Assembly: GCA_020051025.1 (NCBI GenBank)
Contig: JAGVJS010000196.1
Coordinates: forward strand, 1-5,703
Direction: 5' to 3'
DNA length: 5,703 nt
Source: Sphingobium sp.
GTDB lineage: Bacteria > Pseudomonadota > Alphaproteobacteria > Sphingomonadales > Sphingomonadaceae
A program made the position numbers and the translations under genes. The notes beneath the pieces are model-generated. The model searched no databases, was not told the DNA's origin, and worked only from the letters and a program-made list of their open reading frames with translations. This document shows positions 1 through 4,798 of this stretch, piece by piece (the stretch's first letter is position 1; each line of letters opens with the position of its first letter).

Positions 1-707
1 ACGACTTCGATGCAATCCATCCGCGCGTGGCGGGTGAAGATCTGTCGCGCTTCTACGAGGCGGAACATCGCGCCCATGGCGTCGACCTGCGCACCGGCGC
101 GCGGATGGATTGCATCGAAGTCGTCGAGGGCAAAGCGACCGCCGTGCTGATGCAGGATGGCGAGCGGATCGACACCGACATGGTGATCGTGGGCATCGGC
201 ATCATCCCCGAAACCGGCCCGCTGATCGCGGCGGGCGCGGCCGGCGGCAATGGCGTGGATGTGGACGAATATTGCCGCACCAGCCTGCCCGACATCTATG
301 CCGTGGGCGATTGCGCGGCCCATGCCAACCGCTTTGCCGGGGGGGCACAGATGCGGCTGGAATCGGTGCAGAATGCCAATGATCAGGCGAAGGTCGCCGT
401 GGCGCATATCATGGGCAAGGAAGAGGCCTATGACGCTGTGCCCTGGTTCTGGTCGAACCAATATGATCTGAAGCTCCAGACGGTCGGCCTGTCGACCGGT
501 TTCGACCAGACGGTGACGCGCGGCGACCCGGCCAGCCGCAGTTTCTCGATCGTCTATCTGAAGGGCGGCAAGGTGATCGCGCTGGACTGCGTCAACATGG
601 TCAAGGACTATGTGCAGGGCCGCGCCCATGTGATCGCCGGAGCGGCGCTGGATGTGGCGCAATTGGGCGATGCGAGCGTGCCGCTGAAGGAAGTGGGATT
701 GGCCTGA
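1..707 (+). CDS. FAD-dependent ferredoxin/rubredoxin-type reductase, 3' part (5' end outside window)
   Basis: This is the C-terminal part of an NAD(P)H-dependent FAD oxidoreductase of the putidaredoxin reductase/BphA4/rhodocoxin reductase type, which passes electrons to a small ferredoxin or rubredoxin. The frame is open from base 3, giving 234 visible residues, and ends at TGA 705-707. A GTG at 27 is internal: the conserved [15 protein letters not shown] stretch runs across it, so it is not the start. Visible landmarks are [11 protein letters not shown] (end of the NAD-binding part), DIYAVGDCA (the C-terminal FAD contact, with the conserved Asp), and a reductase C-terminal domain opening with [16 protein letters not shown], whose Trp packs near the flavin in this family. 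The N-terminal GxGxxG FAD motif must lie upstream. No ferredoxin or P450 gene is in view, so the partner is unknown. The family is clear; the specific pathway is not. Confidence 0.9.
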   Translation, partial: DFDAIHPRVAGEDLSRFYEAEHRAHGVDLRTGARMDCIEVVEGKATAVLMQDGERIDTDMVIVGIGIIPETGPLIAAGAAGGNGVDVDEYCRTSLPDIYAVGDCAAHANRFAGGAQMRLESVQNANDQAKVAVAHIMGKEEAYDAVPWFWSNQYDLKLQTVGLSTGFDQTVTRGDPASRSFSIVYLKGGKVIALDCVNMVKDYVQGRAHVIAGAALDVAQLGDASVPLKEVGLA

Positions 708-721
708 GAATAGAGCGGTCC

Positions 722-745
722 GTGCTCCTGCTTTCGCAGGAGCAC
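722..745. repeat. Perfect extragenic palindrome, possible bidirectional terminator
   Basis: GTGCTCCTG (722-730) pairs perfectly with CAGGAGCAC (737-745). C731-G736 extends this to a 10-bp stem with a TTTC loop. It sits in the 39-nt gap between the convergent reductase and 2H phosphoesterase genes and ends one base before the latter's stop codon. Neither strand has a U-tract after the stem, so it is not a classic intrinsic terminator. The CCTGC-TTTC-GCAGG core resembles a hairpin that recurs between genes in many sphingomonad genomes (recognition, not searched). Confidence 0.7.
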
Positions 746-746
746 A

Positions 747-1250
747 TCACCCCCTAAACATCGCCTTCATCGCCAGTTCCCACGGCCCGCCGCGATAGTG
801 CCAAGCGGCGAGGCCCGCGATCGTCAGCGGGCGTGGGCGAAAATTCTCGCGCAGCGATGCCGCCAGTGCCTTCGCTTCCATCGGCGCGACCTTGTTCTGC
901 ACCGTGATGTGCAGGCGCGGACGCGCTTCATCCTGTAGCGTCAGCAGGCCGGCAAAGGCATCGGCCAGATCATCGCGCATCGCCATCAGCGCCGGGCTGT
1001 CCACACGAAAGGCCACGCCACGCCCCAGCAGCATCACGTCCGTCAGGCGCGCAGGCGGTGGCGGACCGGCGCTGAGCCGTTTCAGGCGTGCAGACACCTC
1101 CTCCAGCGCAGAGGGCGGCAGATGGTGGAACAATGTCATATGCGCCGGCAGGACGTTGCGATCCGGCGGAAAATGCGCGCGGCGCAGGCCATCCGCCCAG
1201 GCGAAATCGGCCGCCCCCAGCAGCGCGGTGACGATGATCGGGGCGCTCAT
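747..1250 (-). CDS. 2'-5' RNA ligase family protein (2H phosphoesterase)
   Basis: This 167-residue protein belongs to the 2H phosphoesterase superfamily (ThpR/LigT-like, RNA ligase_2 type). It shows the two defining H-x-T motifs, His37-Met-Thr39 (HMTLFHHL) and His114-Ile-Thr116 (HITVQNKV), 77 residues apart. These form the active-site pair that acts on 2',3'-cyclic or 2'-5' phosphodiesters in characterised members. The C-terminal stretch LAAWHYRGGPWELAMKAMFRG is typical of the short proteobacterial forms. There is no signal peptide, so it is probably cytoplasmic. The ATG at 1250 is the only plausible start before an in-frame stop at 1293-1295. A weak Shine-Dalgarno-like GGAAG (1259-1263) lies 8 nt upstream. 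The gene is divergent from the membrane protein gene at 1341 and convergent with the reductase. The physiological substrate cannot be read from the sequence, and ligase activity in vivo is doubtful for this family. Confidence 0.88.
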   Translation of the reverse strand: MSAPIIVTALLGAADFAWADGLRRAHFPPDRNVLPAHMTLFHHLPPSALEEVSARLKRLSAGPPPPARLTDVMLLGRGVAFRVDSPALMAMRDDLADAFAGLLTLQDEARPRLHITVQNKVAPMEAKALAASLRENFRPRPLTIAGLAAWHYRGGPWELAMKAMFRG

Positions 1251-1326
1251 CGGACAGGCTTCCGTCCGCGCCCAAGCAGGCGTAGGATGGGATCATGACG
1301 GCATCGTAACATCGGGCTGTCGCTTC

Positions 1327-1335
1327 GGGAGGGAG
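1327..1335 (+). promoter_or_regulatory. Strong ribosome-binding site of the membrane protein gene
   Basis: GGGAGGGAG contains GGAGG (1328-1332) with 8 nt to the ATG at 1341. It is the strongest anti-SSU-rRNA match in the window and fixes that start. Confidence 0.75.
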
Positions 1336-1340
1336 TCATC

Positions 1341-1763
1341 ATGTCGGCACCGCGTTCCTTCATCCTTATCGCCATCGCGTTCCTGCTCTGGAACCTGATG
1401 GGCATCGCCTCCTTCGTCATGCAATATCTGATGGATCTGAAAGAATTGGCCAGGACAGACCCCGGCGGCGCGCAGATTTTCGCGGCGATGCCGGCCTGGC
1501 TATGGCTGGACTATGGTGTCGCCGTGCTGGCCGGCTTTGGCGGCGCGCTGTTCCTGCGGCTGCGCAAGCGGGCAGCGGTGCCGCTGTTCCTGCTCTCCCT
1601 GATCGCGGTGATGGTGCAGTTCGGCTATGTCTTCGCCGCCACGCCCGTCATCGCGATCAAGGGTGTGGTGGTCGCGACCGCCTTCCCCATCCTGATCTTC
1701 ATCATCGCGATCGTGCAATGGCGCTATGCGGTGGCGCAGCGGGCCAAGGGCCTCTTGCGGTAA
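1341..1763 (+). CDS. Small four-helix inner-membrane protein of unknown function
   Basis: This 140-residue, strongly hydrophobic protein has four predicted membrane segments at about residues 6-30, 52-72, 78-98 and 107-127. Basic clusters RLRKR (73-77) and RYAVAQRAKGLLR (128-140) put both termini and the central loop in the cytoplasm by the positive-inside rule. The first periplasmic loop is polar and carries DLKELARTDPGGAQ. Translation starts at ATG 1341, with a very good ribosome-binding site GGGAGGGAG (1327-1335) whose GGAGG core is 8 nt away. It stops at TAA 1761-1763. I recall similar sphingomonad proteins carried as hypothetical or loosely as 'sugar transporter', but at 140 residues with no transporter motif that label is not supported. 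It stands alone, divergent from the 2H phosphoesterase and convergent with mltG, so context gives no function. It is certain as a gene and unknown in role. Confidence 0.82.
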   Translation: MSAPRSFILIAIAFLLWNLMGIASFVMQYLMDLKELARTDPGGAQIFAAMPAWLWLDYGVAVLAGFGGALFLRLRKRAAVPLFLLSLIAVMVQFGYVFAATPVIAIKGVVVATAFPILIFIIAIVQWRYAVAQRAKGLLR

Positions 1764-1770
1764 GATTAAA

Positions 1771-1846
1771 CCGTTCGGGCTGAGCCTGTCGAAGCCCCCC
1801 TTTTTTTCGAAAAAGAACAGCCCTTCGACAAGCTCAGGGCGAACGG
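1771..1846. repeat. Inverted pair of REP-like units, probable bidirectional terminator
   Basis: The left arm 1771-1794 (CCGTTCG-GG-CTGAGCC-TGTCGAAG) pairs with the right arm 1823-1846 at 21 of 24 positions. The mismatches are at 1778/1839, 1779/1838 and 1786/1831. The 28-nt loop holds a C-run (1795-1800), a T-run (1801-1807) and the small palindrome TTTTTCGAAAAA (1803-1814). On the + strand the stem is followed by CTTTTT (1847-1852), and on the - strand by TTTAAT, so it can end transcripts from both convergent genes (membrane protein and mltG). Each unit is also a weak palindrome in itself (TTCG...CGAA). The unit resembles a very abundant sphingomonad extragenic repeat; copy number was not tested. 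Confidence 0.8.
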
Positions 1847-1861
1847 CTTTTTAACGAACCC

Positions 1862-2857
1862 TTACAATTCCCCGCGTGCGCGGCGGATTTCGAACCATTT
1901 GCGCACATTTTCATTATGCTGCTGATAGGTGTCGGCGAAGATATGGCCGCCCTTCCCGTCGGCGACGAAATAGAGCGCCTTGGTCTGCGCCGGATGCAGC
2001 ACGGCCAGAATGGACAGGCGCCCCGGATTGGCGATCGGCCCCTTGGGCAGGCCGACCATCGCATAAGTGTTGTAATCGTTCACCGCTGCGATTTCCGACT
2101 TGCGGATGCGGCGGCCCAGCGGCTTGCCCTTGGTGATCGGGTAGATGATCGTCGGGTCGGCCTGTAGCATCATGTTGGTGCGCAGGCGGTTGGCATAGAC
2201 GCCCGCGACCGTCGGCCGCTCGGCTGGCACGCCGGTTTCCTTTTCGACGATGCTGGCCAGGATGATCGCCTCGCGCGGGGTCTTCACCACCAGCCCCTGG
2301 GCGCGCTCGGCCCAGAGTTGCGCGAGCAGCTTGTCCATCGCCGCCTGCATGCGTTTCAGCACGGCCGCGCGCGGCTCGCCCTTGTCGAAGGCATAGCTGT
2401 CGGGCAGCACGCTGCCTTCTTCGGGCACCTTGATATCGCCGGTCAGCTGGTCGTTGGCCATCAGCCGCTCATAGACCAGGATGGACGGCATCCCTTCCGG
2501 TATGGTGACGAGGCGAGTGAGCGTCTTGCCGCCCTGAAGGATGGAGAGGATGTCGCTGTTGCTGGCGCCGGCAGGAATGGTGAACTCGCCCGCCTTGATC
2601 GACTTGCCCGCGCCGAACACCTTGGCCCGCGTCAGGAAGGCGTCCGCGGAACGCACCGCGCCCGCCTGTTTCAAGAGCACCGCCGCGTCGGACAGGGTCG
2701 ATCCTTCCGGCACAACGACGCTGATATCCTGCGTCGCCGGCCCCTGCTCGCTCCAGCCATAAACGAAGCGAAAGCCGATGAAGGCCGCGACGAGGAGGCC
2801 GATCAGAAGGACGATGCAGCCAAGCCGCCGCATCGGATTGCCGGATCGTCTTGCCAT
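1862..2857 (-). CDS. mltG: Endolytic murein transglycosylase MltG (YceG family)
   Basis: MltG is an inner-membrane lytic transglycosylase that cleaves nascent glycan strands and is thought to set their length. The 331 residues (E. coli: 340) show a short basic N-terminus, one membrane anchor (about 12-33), a LysM-like region (about 45-110) and the YceG catalytic domain. Diagnostic stretches are EEGSVLPDSYAF (147-157), ILASIVEKETG (199-209) with the probable catalytic Glu205, ERPTVAGVYANRL then LQADPTIIYP (213-240), NDYNTYAMVGLPKGPIANPG (260-279) and LYFVADGKGGHIF (295-307). No key motif is missing. The start is ATG 2857; an in-frame stop at 2864-2866 excludes anything longer. The ribosome-binding site is poor, and Met9 (2833) is a weaker alternative start that would still keep the anchor. 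It lies 58 nt after fabF on the same strand, as in many proteobacteria, but pabC, which separates them in E. coli, is absent here. Confidence 0.95.
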   Translation of the reverse strand: MARRSGNPMRRLGCIVLLIGLLVAAFIGFRFVYGWSEQGPATQDISVVVPEGSTLSDAAVLLKQAGAVRSADAFLTRAKVFGAGKSIKAGEFTIPAGASNSDILSILQGGKTLTRLVTIPEGMPSILVYERLMANDQLTGDIKVPEEGSVLPDSYAFDKGEPRAAVLKRMQAAMDKLLAQLWAERAQGLVVKTPREAIILASIVEKETGVPAERPTVAGVYANRLRTNMMLQADPTIIYPITKGKPLGRRIRKSEIAAVNDYNTYAMVGLPKGPIANPGRLSILAVLHPAQTKALYFVADGKGGHIFADTYQQHNENVRKWFEIRRARGEL

Positions 2858-2879
2858 GTCCGTTCAGCCCATATCGTAA

Positions 2880-2908
2880 CCGTGCGCGCCGCAGGACGAC
2901 GCGCACGG
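2880..2908 (-). other. Hairpin in the fabF-mltG gap
   Basis: A perfect 9-bp GC-rich stem (CCGTGCGCG 2880-2888 with CGCGCACGG 2900-2908) and an 11-nt loop fill half of the 58-nt gap. On the minus strand only TT follows the stem, so it is a poor intrinsic terminator. An mRNA-stabilising or attenuating role is equally possible. The structure is seen directly; the function is inferred. Confidence 0.6.
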
Positions 2909-2915
2909 CACAGGA

Positions 2916-4175
2916 TCAGATTGCCTTCATGATCAGCGAGGCGTTGGTGCCGCCGAAGCCGAACGAATTGTTCAGCACCGCGCGCACCTTGCGCTCCTTG
3001 GCCACGTGCGGGACCAGGTCCACGCCCTTGCAGCTTTCGCTCGGTTCGTCGAGGTTCAGCGTCGGCGGCACGATCTGGTCGCGCATGGCGAGGATGCAGA
3101 AGATGCTTTCCACCGCGCCCGCGCCGCCCAGCAGATGGCCGATCGCCGACTTTGTGGACGACATCGACATGGTGCTGAGGTTGTCGCCGAACAGACGCTT
3201 GACCGCGCCCAGCTCCAGTTCGTCGCCCAGCGGGGTGGAGGTGCCATGGGCGTTCACATAGTCGATATCCTCAAGGCTGAGGCCCGACTTTTTGAGCGCC
3301 ATCTGCATCGAGCGGAAACCGCCGCTGCCTTCGGGATGCGGGGCGGTGACGTGATAGGCGTCGCCCGACAGGCCATAACCGATCACTTCGGCATAGATTT
3401 TGGCGCCACGCTTCTTGGCATGCTCATATTCTTCCAGCACGACCACGCCTGCGCCTTCACCCATGACGAAGCCGTCGCGGTTGACGTCATAGGGGCGGCT
3501 CGCCTTTTCCGGCGTGTCGTTGAAATTGGTGCTGAGCGCCCGCGCCTGTGCGAAACCGGCAATGCCGATCGGGCAGATCGCGCTTTCCGCGCCACCCGCC
3601 AGCATCACGTCGGCATCGTCCATCGCGATCATGCGCGCGGCGTCGCCGATCGAATGGGCGCCGGTCGAGCAGGCGGTGACGACCGCATGGTTCGGACCCA
3701 TCAGGCCATATTTGATCGACACCTGACCCGAGATCAGGTTGATCAGACGACCATGGACGAAATGCGGCGACACGCGGCTGGGGCCTTTATTGGCCAGCAC
3801 CAGCGATTCGCTTTCGATGCCCGGCAGGCCACCAATGCCCGAACCGATCGAGCAACCGGCGCGCAGCCGTTCTTCTTCCGACATATTGTCGAGGCCCGCA
3901 TCGCGCAGCGCTTCGCTGGCGGCAGAAATGCCGTAGACGATGAAGGGATCGACCTGGCGCTGGATCTTGTGATCCACGTCCAGCGATGCATCATAGCCAT
4001 ATTCATGATCGGCCGGCTTCACTTCGCAGGCGATGCGGCACTTATATTCGCTGGCGTCGAAGCGCTGGATCGTCGCCGCGCCCGATTTGGACGCAATGAT
4101 GTTCTTCCAGCTGGTTTCGACATTCCCGCCCAGCGGGCTGACCATGCCAAGGCCGGTTACGACGACGCGACGCAT
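2916..4175 (-). CDS. fabF: Beta-ketoacyl-ACP synthase II (FabF)
   Basis: This is the condensing enzyme of type II fatty acid synthesis: malonyl-ACP plus acyl-ACP gives 3-oxoacyl-ACP extended by two carbons, in the cytoplasm. The 419 residues match the usual length (about 412-420). The thiolase-fold active site is complete: Cys169 in VVTACSTGAHSIGD, His310 in VNAHGTSTPLGDE, Lys342 and His347 in STKSAIGHLLGGAGAVE, and the C-terminal loop NNSFGFGGTN (402-411). The N-terminus MRRVVVTGLGMVSPLG is the standard family start. I therefore place the start at ATG 4175, with GGAG (4183-4186) 7 nt upstream. An in-frame ATG at 4304 would add 43 residues that run through the upstream terminator hairpin, so I reject it. 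FabF rather than FabB is favoured by the sequence style and by the acpP neighbour. It is transcribed with mltG downstream, behind acpP and a terminator. Confidence 0.96.
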   Translation of the reverse strand: MRRVVVTGLGMVSPLGGNVETSWKNIIASKSGAATIQRFDASEYKCRIACEVKPADHEYGYDASLDVDHKIQRQVDPFIVYGISAASEALRDAGLDNMSEEERLRAGCSIGSGIGGLPGIESESLVLANKGPSRVSPHFVHGRLINLISGQVSIKYGLMGPNHAVVTACSTGAHSIGDAARMIAMDDADVMLAGGAESAICPIGIAGFAQARALSTNFNDTPEKASRPYDVNRDGFVMGEGAGVVVLEEYEHAKKRGAKIYAEVIGYGLSGDAYHVTAPHPEGSGGFRSMQMALKKSGLSLEDIDYVNAHGTSTPLGDELELGAVKRLFGDNLSTMSMSSTKSAIGHLLGGAGAVESIFCILAMRDQIVPPTLNLDEPSESCKGVDLVPHVAKERKVRAVLNNSFGFGGTNASLIMKAI

Positions 4176-4182
4176 ATGCTTG

Positions 4183-4186
4183 CTCC
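4183..4186 (-). promoter_or_regulatory. fabF: Ribosome-binding site deciding the fabF start
   Basis: GGAG on the minus strand, 7 nt before ATG 4175, supports the 419-residue FabF over the 43-residue N-terminal extension from 4304. Confidence 0.7.
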
Positions 4187-4215
4187 GAAATATTCTCTTT
4201 GGCTCAACACCGTTC

Positions 4216-4244
4216 CATCTAACCGCTCCTGCGGGATTTGTGAA
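4216..4244 (-). promoter_or_regulatory. Candidate fabF promoter
   Basis: On the minus strand, TTCACA (4239-4244, 5/6 to the -35 consensus) is followed after exactly 17 nt by TAGATG (4216-4221, only 3/6 to the -10 consensus). It sits between the acpP terminator and the fabF ribosome-binding site and would give a leader of roughly 30-35 nt. The spacing and place are right but the -10 is weak, so this is a suggestion only. Confidence 0.3.
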
Positions 4245-4260
4245 CGGCGCGCCAGATACG

Positions 4261-4302
4261 AAAAGGCTCCCCACATGCCGGAGTTTCCGGACAGGAGGAG
4301 CC
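4261..4302 (-). terminator. Intrinsic terminator after acpP, upstream of fabF
   Basis: Read on the minus strand, GGCTCC (4302-4297) pairs with GGAGCC (4270-4265), and TTTT (4264-4261) follows directly. An inner stem TCCGG/CCGGA (4290-4286 with 4282-4278) with a 3-nt loop stacks within it, separated by an internal loop. The asymmetry (a U-tract on the minus strand only; ATTTCC on the other side) marks it as a minus-strand terminator. It is placed to end a short acpP transcript while letting some polymerase continue into fabF. Confidence 0.72.
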
Positions 4303-4319
4303 ATTTCCTAACGCGCTGG

Positions 4320-4348
4320 GCGGCCCGCCGCATGGGCGCACAGGCCGC
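4320..4348 (-). other. GC-rich stem-loop just after the acpP stop
   Basis: GCGGCC (4320-4325) pairs with GGCCGC (4343-4348) around a 17-nt GC-rich loop, starting 8 nt past the acpP stop codon. No U-tract follows. It could protect the 3' end of the short acpP mRNA or act together with the terminator at 4261-4302. With a 6-bp stem in GC-rich DNA it may also be chance. Confidence 0.4.
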
Positions 4349-4356
4349 AAAACGCC

Positions 4357-4590
4357 TTACTGCTTGCTGTCGATATAATCGATCGCGTCCTTGACGGTGG
4401 CGATCTTTTCAGCCGCATCGTCAGGGATTTCAACGCCGAATTCTTCTTCGAACGCCATGACGAGTTCAACGATGTCCAGGCTGTCTGCGCCCAGATCGTC
4501 GATGAAGCTTGCGTCCTCGGTCACCTTTTCGGCTTCGACGCCCAGATGCTCGACGACGATTTTCTTTACGCGATCCGCGGTCTCACTCAT
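4357..4590 (-). CDS. acpP: Acyl carrier protein AcpP
   Basis: This small acidic cytoplasmic protein carries growing acyl chains as thioesters on a 4'-phosphopantetheine arm. At 77 residues it matches E. coli AcpP in size. The attachment site is Ser37 in the invariant [20 protein letters not shown] stretch (residues 31-50), followed by [13 protein letters not shown] (51-63), the usual helix-III region. The start is ATG 4590 with AAGGA (4597-4601) 6 nt upstream; the stop is TAA at 4357-4359. It is first in the minus-strand cluster acpP-fabF-mltG, 181 nt before fabF. That gap is long for an operon and contains a terminator, which fits the known need for far more ACP than FabF. fabD and fabG, which precede acpP in E. 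coli, are not next to it: a divergent gene lies upstream instead. Confidence 0.97.
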   Translation of the reverse strand: MSETADRVKKIVVEHLGVEAEKVTEDASFIDDLGADSLDIVELVMAFEEEFGVEIPDDAAEKIATVKDAIDYIDSKQ

Positions 4591-4653
4591 GAGTGGTCCT
4601 TCTTACTGGGTATCGTTGGTGGTTCTGAATAACCGTTAAGGCATTGCCCTAGT

Positions 4654-4695
4654 GCCAAGCCCCGATAGAGGCAAGAGGGAAGGCCGCCAAGCCCC
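4654..4695 (-). repeat. 10-bp direct repeat upstream of acpP
   Basis: GGGGCTTGGC (minus strand) occurs twice, at 4695-4686 and 4663-4654, 32 bp apart start to start, or about three helical turns. The near copy lies 64-73 nt before the acpP start codon, in the range where promoter or activator sites would be. The repeat is exact; any protein binding is inference. Confidence 0.45.
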
Positions 4696-4716
4696 TTCAT
4701 TCGCTATGGCAACCAC

Positions 4717-4736
4717 AGGGCAACAAAAACTGCCCT
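4717..4736 (+). other. Small stem-loop with T-tail upstream of the GT87 gene
   Basis: AGGGCA (4717-4722) pairs with TGCCCT (4731-4736) around an A-rich 8-nt loop, and TTT follows (4737-4739). It resembles a weak plus-strand terminator, but no gene reads into it from the left. It may be a leader element, a block against stray antisense transcripts, or chance. Confidence 0.35.
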
Positions 4737-4785
4737 TTTGGCGCATGCTAACGGCGCATTTACCAAAATTTCAGCGACTTCGTGC

Positions 4786-4790
4786 GAGGA
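4786..4790 (+). promoter_or_regulatory. Ribosome-binding site deciding the GT87 start
   Basis: GAGGA, 8 nt before ATG 4799, favours this start over the in-frame ATG at 4745. Confidence 0.65.
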
Positions 4791-4798
4791 ACAGCGGC

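Larger units (their letters stand above)
4591..4798. promoter_or_regulatory. Divergent control region between acpP and the GT87 gene
   Basis: These 208 nt hold no convincing gene and must carry the acpP promoter (minus strand) and probably one for the GT87 gene (plus strand). Visible elements are the acpP ribosome-binding site (4597-4601), a 10-bp direct repeat (4654-4663 and 4686-4695), a small stem-loop (4717-4736) and the GT87 ribosome-binding site (4786-4790). No sigma-70-like promoter is good enough to call. The best minus-strand guess is TTGCCT-N17-TAGGGC, which has a poor -10. Confidence 0.6.

Noticed and set aside
27..707. A complete 226-residue reductase starting at GTG 27.
   Set aside because: The frame stays open to the window edge, conserved family sequence crosses base 27, and the N-terminal FAD-binding motif would be missing.
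1251..1340. Divergent promoters between the 2H phosphoesterase and membrane protein genes (for example TTCCGT-N17-TAGGAT on the plus strand).
   Set aside because: The -10 is fair but the -35 matches poorly. Promoters must be near here, but none can be placed with confidence.
892..1398. A 168-codon plus-strand frame overlapping the 2H phosphoesterase and the start of the membrane protein gene.
   Set aside because: It is low-complexity Arg/Ser-rich sequence and conflicts with two well-supported genes, one of which has a strong ribosome-binding site inside it.
2318..2932. A 204-codon plus-strand frame antisense to mltG.
   Set aside because: It is a shadow frame: it mirrors MltG codons, has no domain, and is full of Arg/His/Gly.
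2916..4304. A longer FabF starting at ATG 4304 (43 extra residues).
   Set aside because: The extension runs through the U-tailed hairpin at 4261-4302 and has no resemblance to condensing enzymes. The family N-terminus MRRVVVTGLG begins at 4175 with a proper ribosome-binding site.
3006..4394. A 462-codon open frame on the plus strand antisense to all of fabF and the acpP 3' end.
   Set aside because: Its composition is rich in Arg, His, Asp and Ala, as expected from reading GC-rich codons backwards. It has no recognisable domain and spans the terminator and intergenic gap. Long antisense frames are routine in GC-rich genomes.
4636..4680. A sigma-70-like promoter for acpP (TTGCCT-N17-TAGGGC, or TTGGCA with a -10 around 4630).
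   Set aside because: The -35 boxes are acceptable but no -10 matches more than half of the consensus, so choosing one would be guesswork.
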